The notes: generated by a model from the sequence alone, not told the origin. A DNA stretch of 60,000 bases from Polytrichum commune (GCA_950295325.1 OX485808.1:23210527-23270526); one strand, 5' to 3'. Numbered from the stretch's first letter, positions 12,900 through 25,797 are shown. Made by a program: numbers and translations.

Positions 12900-13090
12900 T
12901 TGGGTTCTAGGAATCTATATGAAACACATTCATTTAGTCGGGTCGTCAAGTTGACGTTAGCTTCTATTTCACTGAGGTTATCATACTCTACAATTTAAGA
13001 GAATCTGTTGGTTTGATAATGTACTTTCAATCTCTTTAGCCTTTTTGACTTCCTGGACTTTAAATCGATTTCATTACATTCCATCATTCA
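12900..13090 (+). mobile_element. LINE 3'-tail fragment, same family as the LINE at 53-55 kb
   Basis: The stretch ending TGTACTTTCAATCTCTTTAG followed by CC, then CTGGACTTTAAATCGATTTC, aligns collinearly with about 55030-55195, the 3' end of the degenerate LINE. Upstream GACGTTAGCTTCTATTTCAC matches GACATTAGCCTCTATCTCAC there. No reverse transcriptase is left, so this is a strongly 5'-truncated copy. Confidence 0.75.
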
Positions 13091-13425
13091 ATGGACATGT
13101 TTTATTTAATAAATCAACCCTTTAGGGCATGGGGAGTTGACTTTATGTCGAAGTTATTATGAAATATGATTTGAAAACCTAATTTGGAATTGGCTTTCAA
13201 AGAGTGACACATTATAGAGGATGAGATTTAGTTTACGTCCATAGAGTTGGAGCAATCAACATTGCCATTGACTATCATCAAGTTATTTTCTTAAATGTTC
13301 TCTTTCATATTTTGAATTTTTTTTTCCAATAAGGATTGATCCCATTTAAACTTTGGATTGATTGGCTAAAATGTAAGTTGCATACCATGGTTGAGGGTGG
13401 ACAATATCTCAATAATCTTCTAAAA

Positions 13426-13430
<5 letters not shown>

Positions 13431-13457
<27 letters not shown>

Positions 13458-13474
13458 TCCCCCTCCCCCCCCCC
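13431..13474 (+). repeat. (TC)n microsatellite followed by a poly-C run
   Basis: TC repeated to 13457, then a C-rich run containing 11 consecutive C. Confidence 0.95.
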
Positions 13475-13496
13475 CTCTTTCACCGTGAATAGACTG

Positions 13497-15075
13497 ATAC
13501 CAACCTTTGGTTGGCATGAATGAGACCCACTTCACTTTTGAGCATAGACTTCAGCTTGTATGTTAACCCAACATGGGTTTACAAAGTTAAGTGGTGTTCC
13601 AATTGCTATTGCCTCGTTTCATAAGTGGTCTACTTTGGAAGAAATAGAGGACCTAGGGGTGGTATTGACGATGTTTGAATTGTTTTTTGTTTGTGGTGTG
13701 GGCAAGATGGGAGTTTGGTCATTTTCAAGGCCACATTCACTAAGCAGTCGTTGTGCAAGGTAGTTGATGCAATGAGATGGATTTTGTTCATGCATGTGTG
13801 AATGGCTTTAAGGGGATTCTTTGTTGATCATGGAGGGCGTCGATGGAGTTTGTGTATAATGCCACCTCAAACTCATGTTTTATTGATGATAAGGTTGACA
13901 TACCAGCCTTTGTCTCTCAAAGTATCAACCAATGTTTGGCAATCGGTTTGTTGGGCTTAGATAACGTCGTCGAAGGTTGCAATCATGGCAAAATGTGGAT
14001 TCGTTAAGTTGGATACCAGAGGTATTTTCAACTGTTGGGGTTGGGGTGGAGATTGGGAGGCAGTTTTTGTACTTAAGGAACGTGTATTTTGAGTAAATGG
14101 CGATGCATGAGCATTTGGTGAATGTAGTGGCATATCATAAACCAATTGGGGATAGCATTGTTTTGTGGTCTCCCTAGGGACATGCATGCGTTCATGATAG
14201 GTGTCCTCGGGGGTTGTAGTGAGCTACGATTGTTTTTTATGAGCCATACTTCTCGATTACGTGGGCCATTCTTATATTGTTGATAGTTGGGTTGGTGACA
14301 TATTGAGGAGGTGGACCAACGCATCGTTTTGGTTTAGGTTGCATAGGTCGTAGAGTCTGGAGGGACTATTTATATGTTTTGTGGATGGGTTTTTTGAGTC
14401 CATGGATTGTCCTTATATTGTGTGAATCTCTTGTGTAATATAAGCTTCAATGTTTGAGTACTTTTTGCCATGTGTGCATTTGAAGATAATCCAAAAACAG
14501 TTTGAGACATGCTTGATGGGTTTCGATAACAAATTTCATTTGTTATGATCTCAAGTGATGTGATGAAATTATTTGAATCTATTTTTAATAACACTTTGTG
14601 AATCTAGAACAAATAAATTTGAGTGTTTTTTTGCATTTGCAAGCTTGGTAAGTCCAAGACTCTAGCTACAGTTCTTGAATTGTTTTCTATCAATTTTTCA
14701 TATTTAGATACCATAGCTAAATTTTATCTTATCATGATTTGTTTTGAATAGTCCATGATTTCTCTATGATTTTTGAATTTTCTAATCACTAAATCTTAAT
14801 TATAATATTAAAAGATAGAGAGAATACGTCAACCTTAAGATGGCATGAATGAGATACACTTTACCCTTGATCATAATTACAAACTTTAATTTAAAGTAGC
14901 ATGATTATGAGACAATTGATATTGCCTCATGTTTGAGGTGGTGTTTTTTAGCAAAAAAATGAAGTATGTGGGGGAAGGATGTAGTGTTGGTTGTGGAAGG
15001 CATCAATGGAGGCCGTTAAAACATGTTGATGATTGCCACAAGGTGATAAAGAGATTTTGTCTCCCATTACTTGCC
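13497..15075 (+). repeat. Degenerate direct repeat pair (about 13497-13930 and 14829-15075)
   Basis: GGCATGAATGAGA.CCACTT, ATTGCCTC.TTT and GGTGGT..TT phrases recur in the same order in both segments, as do GTTG.T.ATGGAGG.CGT.AT blocks. Both follow CT- or AT-rich tracts. No protein is recognised. Origin is unknown, perhaps an old transposon. Confidence 0.45.
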
Positions 15076-15231
15076 ATTGGGGTGTGATACCCCCCCCCCC
15101 AATATCATTGTTTATTTATTCCTAAATTAACCTTCGCAAATGGCCTTGCTCGAAAAAAATGTTTCAAGTTCATGTATGAGGTTGTGGGTATGATCAAGGT
15201 GGAGCGTCTCTCATTTGCACCACCCCAAGGG

Positions 15232-15283
<52 letters not shown>
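15232..15283 (+). repeat. (CT)n microsatellite
   Basis: About 26 CT units with one interruption near the start. Confidence 0.95.
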
Positions 15284-15285
<2 letters not shown>

Positions 15286-15801
15286 TGGGCTCTACATAGT
15301 GATCAACATTATGACCCTCCCCATTTGTAGGTGTTGTGAACATTGATATGTAATGAAGAGAACCAATTGGACATAATCTGCACTTGTATTTTCATTTCGA
15401 GAACCATCAACCAAGATGTTGACCGTGTCAATTTACCCATGGGTAAAGCGTTGGACTTATCCCTGTCAACATGACGTTTTTGGGTCCAGTGTCACATCCA
15501 TCTGCACATTACCAAATCTTATGGGTGAATCAGCAAGGTTTTATGTTATGTTGATAGAAGAAACAACCTTAAAAATACAATAGTGGTAACTTACAAATTT
15601 AAAGGAATAAACCTTTAGATTCTAAACAAGTCACATTTTATTCATTCATATTCTTTAACTTAGAATATGGAAGCATTTTAATTTTAAAATTTAAAATGTA
15701 TTGTTTGGAGGGGGGGGTGAGGAGCTCGTACAATACCAAGTTGTGAAAGGCAAAACCTACTTATTGGATAAATTTATAATAGTAATATTGGGGTTAGGGT
15801 A

Positions 15802-16025
15802 CTACACTAAATATCACATTTAGTGTTATTTACTATTTGGAGTTACACAATGCCAAAATATTTTTACTATTGATGTATTATTTTACCAAGTAAAGTTGTT
15901 AGTGCCCCATAATGTTCAAACAACCAATTCTACGTTTGTTAGTAAACTATGCGATATACAATATATAGATATAGTATTGTGTAATTCCAACTAGTAAATG
16001 ATACTAAATACAATATCTAGTGTAG
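15802..16025. mobile_element. CTACACTAAAT-ended MITE, family C1 (about 220 bp), best copy
   Basis: Ends are CTACACTAAATATCACATTT and the inverse of CTACACTAGATATTGTATTT. Just inside each end lies a second inverted pair, GTTACACAATGCC and GTATTGTGTAATTCC. The middle carries TTTTACCAAGTAAAGTTGTT and CAACCAATT. Four more copies exist in this window. No open frame. The target duplication is unclear. Confidence 0.8.
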
Positions 16026-16026
16026 T

Positions 16027-16075
16027 GGAGTTAGGGTTAGGGTAAGGGTAAGGGTTAAGCTAAGGGTTAGAGTTA
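16027..16075 (+). repeat. Degenerate telomere-like tract next to a C1 MITE
   Basis: Tandem variants GTTAGGG, GTAAGGG and CTAAGGG immediately right of the C1 element at 15802-16025. Another GGGGTTAGGG sits immediately left of it, so the MITE may have inserted into a telomere-like tract. Confidence 0.55.
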
Positions 16076-19000
16076 ATGGAAGCACAAACAAATTCGTACG
16101 AGAGGAAGAGGGAGAGGGAGGGTAGGATCATGACAATAATATACATTTCTAAGATGAAATGGTGTTGTTTGGGCCAAGGCCAAAGTGTGTTGAAAGCAAG
16201 TAATGTCAATGTATTTTGGAGTCGTGCGTGAAGTATTTGAAGAGAGCTAAAGTGGCTTGTAAAGAAGACATGAATGTTTGGAGTATAGTAGGAGCAACAT
16301 GTTTGTACAATGATAGAGTAGTATATCTCAAGGAATGACACCATAATCATAGAAGTGGCCAAAGGGTTCCCTCAATATAAGAAGTAGGGTTGGAGAGTTT
16401 CCATAGGTCTATATTTGAAGAGAGTGTCCCAAATTTGTAAGGTAACGACGGAAAGGTGTTATAGTTGAAGAGACCATTATTGGATTCTCAAAGCCATTCC
16501 GATATGGGAGTGAAAAACATATGGGCACAATGCCATGGTATAAAGAAACACAAATCTTGACCTTTACAAGCAAGTGTCAAGCGGGCTGATAGACCATATT
16601 GCAAAGGATAGGGGTGTATTATAGAGAATCTTCTAATCACATGTGCATGACGTAAAACAACCTCATGGTGGAGTTTAGGGTTTAGGGTATAAGAAAATTT
16701 GGATGTATAGAAAAATATCACTTGGGTTGTTTGGTTTTTTAATTATGGGCGTCACTTAATTCCAGTTGGTACCAACCAAGATCATGAAAGTATGATATGT
16801 TTTGAAGGATTGTGTTCGTTATAAGCCAAGACCTGCAATTTAGGATATGTGAAGGTTTGGATATCTAGGGAGTTTTAGCCATTTATTACCCCCAATGATC
16901 TAAGGGATCACATGTTGCCGACAATCTATTCTAAACCGCCACCTTATAGAATTATCTAAGCGTCCCACTTGGCATGATGATTCTTATACATCAAGAATAG
17001 ACAGGTGCAAGTCCTTTTAGATTTTGCTTGAAATTAAAAAGAGAAAGATGCTCTGAAAGTGAATTCGGTCCTCCTAGAAGATCACAAAGACTTTATCGAC
17101 GAGGCAAAGTTTCTTGCATGCAAGTGTTGTCCATTGTAGTAATAAATGACAAAGCAAAGTTAGAATGCTCCATAGATGGCATTCTGCTCAACAAATAAAT
17201 GAAATGAACAAAATTAAAATTAAAGTCATGGAAGCCAAAAAGCTTAAGGGCACCCATCATCCGATCAATGAACTTTGACCACCTCTAGAAGAGAGGCATA
17301 TGAACTCCAATGTTGAAATTTCAAATTCTCACATGTATGTATTTCAAAATTGCATATGTGAGTCTATTTTACCCAATGGTCCACATCCATTGTGTCATCC
17401 AAAATTAGGAAACAACACAAGATTATCAATGATTCCCGGATCTTGAAAAACTCCAACTTTGTGAGTGTTGGTACTTCTCCTATTTTTTGTATTGGAAGGA
17501 AAAGGAAAAAAGAGAAATAATTTTTTTTTAAATCATTCCCACACCTTTGTTATAAAGTTGGCTTCTACATACAAGTGATTGATCAGAACTAATGAACTCA
17601 AAATGGACTCGGCATCAAAAATGGTATGAAAACTCCAAATTCATTGAAATGCACCCCGGGACAATGAAGGTTAATGCCATCTATGAATATGACCACATGG
17701 AGAAGAAGCTTATCCTTATGAACCATCAATGTCCGGAAGTCATAGTAACTTATGGAAACCATGGAATCGGTAAATTCCAACCCTAAAGAATAAATATGCA
17801 AATGCATTGAGTGAGAAGTCAAAAGCAATAGAATTGGGTTGATTCGGGTGGGGCTAGATCGTTAACATTAAAAGTGACTTGGTGACGAATGGTGTGACAA
17901 ATACCAAACCATATCTATATCAAACTTTAAATTAAGTTGAAGTGGCCTATAACGAGCCCTTTCTTATCCCGTTACGAGTCCGTTATCCAGTTAACGAGAT
18001 TTGAATATTTGTAATTTTGATATAGTTTTATCGTCACATTGGTGCCCAACGAGAAAGAGTTCCCATGTAAGTGTGGGCAAGGAGCATGGGGAAGACCAAT
18101 CAATGAAGGAGGCGTGGGAGGGGCGGGGCCCAACCAAATGAAGATGTGATCTAGCCCATGGCCACTTACTAATGCCTTGTAGTTGTGTTTTACAACAAGA
18201 AAACGGTAGAACCGTGAGGCTCTGTCCTTTCTTATGAAAGACTATAATTATAGTTGTGCACTTTGCTCATGCCAGTCCATGGTTATATACTATACCTATA
18301 ACCAACTATAGTCAATTAGATTTTTTTTCAATACATTTTAGGGAACAACTATAGCTAACTATATATATATATATAAAAACTAGCTTTTAGAACAACTATT
18401 ACTAATTACATTTTTTGGCAGGTCAAATCACGAACAACTATAGTTACGAAAGACAACTAGTTAATTAATACTTGAATTCGTTGGTTAGTTATCCAATGTA
18501 TGCAAGATGTCATCATCCATGTTAAATAAACTGGACCCAAAATAATAGGAAGAAGCAACGTCCAAGTGTGAACGCAAAGTGGTCAGGAAAATTTACTCTT
18601 GATGAAACATAGAAGTTGATGCATGGTCTTTGTCCTACATACAGAGCCAAAATAAATAAATAAATATGCTACATTCTAGAAGATATTGACCACTTTGCAA
18701 AGGATATCCATGATACGCCGTTTCACCTTAAAAGTTATGATGTTGGACCCTTGAAACACGTCTTTGCAACGTAATCACGGGTGAAATAGCTTAGGTTGGG
18801 TTCTACTATAATAGTATGTTTTTGGGTTGTTCTTTCTTGTTTGTTGTGAACAACAAGATTTTTGGGGAGCGGGCACCTTTTGGGGGAGAAGATAGGAATG
18901 GAGGTACATACAAAGAAACATCTTGTGTCTTGTAGGTGCTCGAAGATTGTTGCAAACCAACTCCGGCCGTTGCATGACCTTTTGTGCTCACTCATCCTCA

Positions 19001-19745
19001 ACATCGTGGCGTGAGCCCTCTATTGCATTATAGGGCTTTTTAGGGTCAATCGCAACTTTGTTGGCATAATTAGGGGTCCCGAACCCAATGAATGCAAGCC
19101 CCAAGACATGGCATTAGGTATATATATATATCAAGACAATGCCTACAACACGAAACACAACAAGGGAAAAGGATGAAAGAAAAACAAAGGAGATAGATTA
19201 TAATGCATTAGTCCCCCAACGGTAGGCATGCATATATTGTGTAGGGAGTCTCGTACCCTTGAAAGCTATTATCACTAGTAGGATAATGTGATCTTGTTTG
19301 ACGCCGTCTACTTGGCATATGTCTCATGGGACCCATCAGTTTTGATCAATATTTTGCATCGGACCGACTATTTCAATAACAAAATGTGATGTTTTTGACA
19401 AGTCCTAGATGACAATGTGTCGAATTGACCATTTTAAAAAGACCCCATTTGTCTACTTAGTGATATGCCTCCATGCAAGAAAATCTAGTATAGAACTCAA
19501 AGAAGAGGTGTACCTATTGGACACAAAATCACGGATCCAACATAACGGCAAGTCAAGTGTGGATTATATTTAATGACACATGTTTTCTCGAAGTTTTGAA
19601 GAACGACTTTTTGGTTGTGTCAAAGTCCCAAGTAAGTTATATTCCCCAAGTCTTGACCCCGTTGCAAGTCCTACGGATATCCTTTAAACCGTGTACTTTG
19701 ATCCCATGGCTAAGACCAAGATGACACAAGCTTTATTTCAATGAA
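16076..19745. other. Intergenic, no supported gene
   Basis: AT-rich with a (TA)n tract at about 18361-18375 and repeated ACAACTATAGCTAACTATA-type phrases at 18240-18470. The frame at 17592-17786 (64 codons) has no known domain. Part of 17250-17300 (TCATCCGATCAATGAACTTT) recurs loosely at about 35215, suggesting one more old dispersed repeat. Confidence 0.5.
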
Positions 19746-19943
19746 CTACACTAAATGGTATTTAGTGTCACTTACTATTTGGATTTACGCAATGCTATAT
19801 ATGTTTTTACCATTGATGCAAGTTTTTACTAAGTAAAGTTGTTGATGTTTTATTTAACTATTTTTGGTAAACTACGATATATATAGTAAAAATATATAGC
19901 ATTGCGTATTTTCAAATAGTAAGATATGTTTATATATAGTGTA
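19746..19943. mobile_element. C1 MITE copy
   Basis: CTACACTAAATGGTATTTAG and CACTTACTATTTGG at left; TAGCATTGCGTATTTTCAAA with TAGTGTA at right. It shares the TTTACTAAGTAAAGTTGTT middle with the 15.8-kb copy. Confidence 0.75.
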
Positions 19944-20399
19944 CTTTACCCTTAACTTCCCGAACCCATGAAACAACATTTCACTCAATGTTGGTTGTGG
20001 AATTTTCATGGACGAGTTTTGAGGTTAGAATGAGATTTGTCTATAGGATCTTGAAACATGGGAGATGAGCTATAACGAGGGAAAAACATGCACGAATAAC
20101 TCTTTGGAATTTTTAGATTATAACAATTGAAGGAAGTGATGCATGAGAAAATGCCATGGTCTATCCCCCTGAAAAAGACCTTTGACCAATCATATTCACT
20201 TGGAAAATGAGCATAAAGCTTGTGTGATCCACTAAATGGGGAAAACTCAATAGTTGAGCACCTCCACAACTCTTGTGCCAAATTGTGCAAATCACAGTAA
20301 GCTAGCCACCTTGCATTTGGAGTATGTAAACTTTCCCATAATTCTAAACCACGTATTATATGCAAAAAATTCCTTCAAATCCTTGAAAGTGTCCACATG

Positions 20400-20591
20400 T
20401 TAAATTGAATGGTCGATGTGAGCCTTTACCAATTGACTTTTACCAAGACAAACATCTTTGATGTTCATGCAAAGTTTGCATTGAAGTGGCAACTGTTGAT
20501 TGGAGTCAACACGCTCACATGAGCTCCCGACACAATAAAAATACTGCCACTTCCACTTTGACATGTTTTTACACATTCTAATCATCTGCAA
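20400..20591 (-). other. 63-codon open frame with C-x5-C ... C-x2-C spacing (possible RPA-like zinc-ribbon remnant)
   Basis: The translation contains WQYFYCVGSSCERV followed, about 12 residues later, by CKLC. This loosely recalls the zinc ribbon of replication protein A DBD-C, which also occurs in plant Helitron-associated RPA-like proteins. It is too short and isolated to call. The minus-strand open segment at 20006-20365 next to it has no recognisable domain. Confidence 0.15.
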
Positions 20592-22528
20592 ATTGCATGG
20601 GTCATCTGTCTATACGTAGATATCCACGTCGACTGGATGTTTATAGTTATGGTGATTGTGAGTGAATGAGTTAGGTGGAATTAATGTAGGAAAAAAGGCA
20701 TTCATCAACCGGAAATTGGTTGCTTGGGAAGTTAGGAGTTAAGTGTGCTCTTGGGACTTGGATGACTTATCGGGTCACCCCCTTTAGCTGACTCAACAAT
20801 TTGCATAAGTTCTTATACAAGGACTTGGCACAAAATCTAATGCACTCATGCACTCATGCACTCACACACATCACTTGAAGTTGGTATTAGGACTCGGGGA
20901 CTTAGCTTTAAAAGTCTGAAAAAAATCTATCATATTTCTAATCTCAATTCATACCTCTATGATATGTCAAACAATTCTCCAAAATATCAACTATCACATT
21001 TTGAAGATTGTGAAGGGGGAAGATTATGCCAATTGCAATTACCGAGATGAAATGAAAATGCCAAAGGTGAAACATGCCCCGATGGTCATGTTATGATGAT
21101 GGCATTAACACAATAGATTTTTGACATACTTCTACATGCAATGGTCACGATCATCTTAATACCTACTACGTGTTATTTTGAAGGACATTGAAGCCATTGG
21201 ATGGCTTGCGTCCATTGAATTACATCACCTCAAACAAACACACTTGGTAGAGTATTAGTGGTAGAGGGATCATTGTTTTAAGTGAAAAGTTTTATTTTCA
21301 TTTCATGGTTGCCAAATGTCATTTTAACATTGGTTTTGATGTCTTTTGATAACAAAACACTTGATAAACAATGCAAATTGAACAACATAATGCAAGATCT
21401 CATGTTTGCAACACATAATCAATTGACATACATGGTAGTGTTCCAAGATTTGGGTAAGAGGATGACTTCCTTGTAGCATAACCCTTGCTTCCCTCATCCT
21501 CAATCTAGGCAATCGATCTTCACGATCAAAAGGTCCATAGGGGAGGGCACCGTAGTGATTATGTTCAATATTCTTACTTGGATCTCATGGCCCTTAGGAT
21601 TACGTAGTCCATAAGCTTCAATTTTTCAATAGAATTCCCACTCTTTCTAAAATTGCAATGTGGTAGTCTTCTATTGGTGTTTCAAAAACACAAACCACAA
21701 AGCACCTTGCCGTAAGGTGCTCAAATCATGAAGGTCCTCGTCAATGGTCTTACACTTTGGTCACGGTAACGGTCAACTTGTGGGTATCAACTCCGATGCT
21801 CTTCCCATTAAAAAACACACGAAATTGTTTGTGTAAGTTGGTGTAGGTTGTGCTCTCTACACAAAGGACCTTGTGTTGTGGGGCCACACAAAGTAATGCC
21901 TACCATTTTGGCATCGTTAGTCAATTAATACACACTTTTTGCACAATTATACTTGGAAAGGTGGAATGGGTGAGGCAAAGCCCTCTCTTTTTGACATTAG
22001 GTATGTGAGGCCATATTGAACACTCCCAAGGATTCAAAAGTATGTGAACTCAAATGGACATGCAATTATATGTTCCATCAAGATAAAGCATGGTTTGCGA
22101 GTGAGATCGTGATTCCACAAGGTTGTATATATTCTATATGAAATTTTGAAGTGACGCGGAAAATCCACAATCCAAATGCATATACGTAGATAAATGGGTA
22201 TTCAACAAACAAGTCAACCCACAAACCTTCCAACCACTTTGGAAAAGCCCCAAAACCACAAATGCTCAAATTACACACACATTCAGATTTCGCTACGCCG
22301 AATATATGGGTAGTCACCACAAGAGTATTTTATGGTCAATCACTCACCCATACCCAAATTGCACAATATGCCCCAATAACACTATAGATACATGACCATG
22401 CCTACTCTCCACATGCTCGAGCCCCCACATCAAAGGACTTTGCATAGGCTATCATAACAAAGCCGTCCATCACATAGTTCACACATTTCATTCAAACAAA
22501 CACACCATATCTTACACCCTCGTCAATG

Positions 22529-22939
22529 CTAGAAACCAAACCTCTCGACCCCTGACATCACATTCCTAAATTGGCCACTACAATGTTCATGCACTATCCT
22601 CCCATGAACATGCCTAGCTAGACTCAAACCATATATTCTTTGTGTCCTAGGTGCCCCCACGGATAACTGAACTCCCTTAACATTAAACTCAGCCAATGTT
22701 AACCGATTCATAAAATTTAGATATTGCCGCGACAAATTCCTCATTGTCGTCCAAACTGGAAAGAACACTAAATGCAACCCGCATATATAAACACTCAAAA
22801 CCGCTAGATGACAAGTGAACATGCTCTTCATTGTCGTAGCATACGCTAGGGGAGCCATACACAAATAGTTGATTAAAGAACCATAGCGTCTCAAAATACC
22901 CAAAACCAAAGCCAAACACTCATGAAACACATACACCAA
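22529..22939 (-). other. 136-codon open frame, no recognisable family (doubtful gene)
   Basis: One of the longest open frames outside the MYB gene region. The translation has hydrophobic stretches but no domain I recognise. An overlapping minus-strand frame at 22689-22919 (76 codons) is equally open, so neither is clearly the coding one. There is no nearby promoter, splice or composition support. Treat it as a likely chance ORF or the remnant of an old element. Confidence 0.15.
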
Positions 22940-23500
22940 ATAGCTATCAAATGCCTCACCTACTTAGTCCTAAATAAAGGGAAACTCGATAGCAAACAAG
23001 CATGTGTGAACCCTCCTCAGGGGAATAAACTCCTCACATTCACATCCACTACTCAAAGGAGCCCATCGTTGGAAAGGAAGGAGGTACCCCTACCATGTAG
23101 CTTGTAAAACACGACCATGGTAGACAAAAATTGGCTCCCATTCATGTCAATGCTAAAACACATTGTTGTTATTCATAATTATTTATTGGTCCAAAAGTTG
23201 GGTTTACACTTATGCCAAGCTTCACATAATTCTTATGTGGATGAGAATTAATGTACATGGGTGTCACCAATCCTTTGGCCATAAACAACCAACAAGGTAG
23301 ATTTACACCAAGGTCCAAGACCAAAGAAACTCCAAATTGAGCAATTTAGTTGGTTAAGAGGAAAAAAAAAAAGGAAAAAAAAAAAAAACATAAAATTGGA
23401 CCCAAGGCACATACACTAGGGGTCTAGGTTCAAGTACGAAAAAATGAAGCAATGTTTAAGTGGCATCATTTTCCTGCCAAGTTTTTGCAGTCCTCACTCA

Positions 23501-23523
23501 AGAAGAAGAAGAAGAAGAAGAAA
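23501..23523 (+). repeat. (AAG)n microsatellite
   Basis: About seven AAG units, read as poly-Arg in a chance frame. Confidence 0.9.
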
Positions 23524-23690
23524 AACAAAAACAAAAACTCCTCCTAAGATAGGTGGGTCTTATCGAGGCCTTAACCACTTTCCTCATGACTTGTGGCGCC
23601 TATATGAATCACAAAGGAGCTCCACACTCATGGCGTTTCCAAGTTCAACAAGTCACATGTTGTGATGTGTTCTTTTGGTTCATCTTTACT

Positions 23691-23795
23691 AAATCAAGGC
23701 ATATTCCATAGATTCCTCTAAAACAATCAATAACTTTTCACGAGGCCTTGAACTCGAACCGGTTATTTCTCAAACTCAACCGATTCCATCCATAT
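23691..23795. mobile_element. E-family element, partial copy
   Basis: GGCATATTCCATAGATTCCT, ACGAGGCCTTGAACTCGAAC and TTCTCAAACTCAACCGATTC match the 6.2-kb copy inverted and the 41.6-kb copy direct. It has the empty site for the 244-bp insertion. Confidence 0.65.
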
Positions 23796-24095
23796 TCCAA
23801 CCTGCAAATACTTCATTTTTTAAAAAAGGCCTCTCTACCATTTCAAACCCTAATACCTCTCAACACCGATATCCGTTAACATCAACTGACATCTACATTT
23901 TCATTCTAAAATGTCACCTCAGTGTCACATGCCTAGCAGTACGTGTCATTTCAATGCCTAACGTGTCAATTTGACGTGTGGTGTTTCCCCCCTTCCCCAG
24001 TCTCACACGAGCATGTCAATTTCCAAATCGTGCATGCCGATGGATGTGCTTCGCTTTTCCTTCCGTTTGCATGTCAGATGTCAAAAACTTGCCAA

Positions 24096-24397
24096 CTACA
24101 CAAAATATGATATTCATTGTTTGATTATATTTAGCATTGTTACCACCCTACCATGCTCAACACTAATTTTCAGTTCTTTGACAATTAGTGGTAGACATGA
24201 AATGTGCCGCTACCTTCCCTATTGCCACCTCCCTTATTATATCCTCTTTTTTGTTTTCATATCCTCACTAACGCTAAACGCAAACATATAACTTCCACAT
24301 ACCACCATAGTTGATATTTAGTGTTGGATTTTACATTTAATGTTACTTACTTTCATAGGGTTATCGATATTTAGTGTATGCGTTCGTATTTAGTGTA
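24096..24397. mobile_element. C4 MITE copy 2
   Basis: CTACACAAAATATGATATTC at left and GTATTTAGTGTA at right. Matches 6402-6699 over its full length with scattered substitutions. Confidence 0.8.
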
Positions 24398-24429
24398 CCA
24401 ACCACTAAACATCATATATATATATATAT

Positions 24430-24720
24430 AGTGTACTGTGGCAAAAGCACATACACTCCACTGATTGACTTGGTCTAATAACAAAGAAAACAGTCTGCCA
24501 CGTGTCACATGCATGAGGTGGCGAATCCACCCCACAGCGAACTGTCGGTTTGGGAACCCGCGTTCCCCATGCGTTCCCCACGCCGCTGACCCTGGCCCAC
24601 CTGCTGTGATGCGGCGGCCACAGGAGCCTCTTCACCATTGGGAACGCGCTTGGGAACCCCTCGCTTTGTGAGAGGGGAGGGGCGGCTATCCGGATTGGAT
24701 TAGAGCTTGGCTTGGAAGTG
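24430..24720. other. CpG- and GC-rich island in intergenic DNA
   Basis: A sharply GC-richer block with repeated TTGGGAACC / GCGTTCCCC phrases in both orientations (24550-24580 and 24640-24660). It follows a (TA)n run and precedes (TTG)n. No gene is recognised. It could be part of a transposon end or a degraded promoter. Confidence 0.35.
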
Positions 24721-24793
24721 GGGGTCCCATCCTACCTAGCTCTCCTTTATGAGGACAACCCCTTAGCATTCCCTATACACATTCATGGGCCCT

Positions 24794-24819
24794 TTGTTGT
24801 TGTTGTTGTTGTTGTTGTT
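24794..24819 (+). repeat. (TTG)n microsatellite
   Basis: About eight TTG units. Confidence 0.9.
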
Positions 24820-25413
24820 ATTATAAATATGGGGTTTTGCATGAAATGTGCACACTTCTTATAGTCTATATCCCCTCCTCGAATAGTCGATTATAAAGTA
24901 TACTATATTCTACTTAGCCTCTCGTGTGCAATGTGCCGAAACACATCGAGGACCGAACGTTTTTAAGGAATCTAGGAGTTTTTACGATTCGTTCGGCTTC
25001 CATCCAATGCGGTGGTTAGGGAGGTTGAGGAATTGTGGGACTTGGCTCACGTTGCGTGCGTCGAAGCATCTGGCGTGGGTCACCTGAACCTTTTTACATT
25101 ATAATGTGGTCTGGGGTGGGCCACAGGCCAGATAATGCAGTCGTTCATATTACAGCGTGTATCTTTTTCCTCTTTTTTTTCCCCCCTATACAATCTGACT
25201 TTGGAAAGAACATCACAGACCTAGCAATTCGTCTACATGTACCCACTTGAAAATGGTGAACCATGAAGACATGTATGTTATGTTATCACTAGACCTACTT
25301 TACCTCATGTAATAGTGGTTGGGGCCAGGGGGGTCCTACGTCAAAGAGGTGGGTGTCCAGCCCTGGCCATTTGTGTGTTAACGCGTCTTCTTGAGTTTTT
25401 TAGAATCTGCCCA

Positions 25414-25785
25414 TTACACTAAATTAGAGTCCACATTAGAGTGGGTGGCAAATTAATTGGCATGGGAAGAATTAGCGTGGGCCACACTAATTTTCTAGGC
25501 AAGGCGGAATCGAATGTGGATCCAAGACCCTGGGTCTTCCCTAAAGTCTTCGTGAAGGTTTTCAACTAACACTTTGAACATCCATTAAATTACAAAAGTA
25601 GCACGAAACAAAACAATTGCCCATATTCATTTTTCTATAATAGTCAGTTAATGTGGGCCTTGCTAAATTGTATGCTAAAAACTTGGCACGGGTTGAAAAG
25701 TAATGTAGCCCCCGTTGGTTTCTCGTTGTGAGAATTAGTGTGGGCTCTAACAATTTACTACGGCCCACGATAATAACACCACATT
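25414..25785. mobile_element. CTACACTAAAT-ended MITE, family C3 (about 350 bp)
   Basis: Begins TACACTAAATTAGAG. Internal blocks GCGTGGGCCACACTAATTTT, CCAAGACCCTGGGTCTTCCC and GAGAATTAGTGTGGGCTCTA match the 42.6-kb copy on the same strand. The repeated GTGGGCCACA / TTAGTGTGGGC phrases give it subterminal palindromes. The right end is eroded. Confidence 0.7.
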
Positions 25786-25797
25786 GATTATATCCAA

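Larger units (their letters stand above)
19944..23690. other. Intergenic, several minus-strand open segments of unknown origin
   Basis: Minus-strand frames of 119, 63, 80 and 136 codons occur at 20.0, 20.4, 22.1 and 22.5 kb, but none shows a known domain with confidence. An eroded transposon is possible. CATTGGTTTTGATGTC at about 21329 recalls an LTR start, with no second LTR found. Confidence 0.4.

Noticed and set aside
21329-21400. TTGGTTTTGATGTCTTTTGA, like an LTR start
   Set aside because: Single occurrence, no partner LTR and no internal coding remnant.
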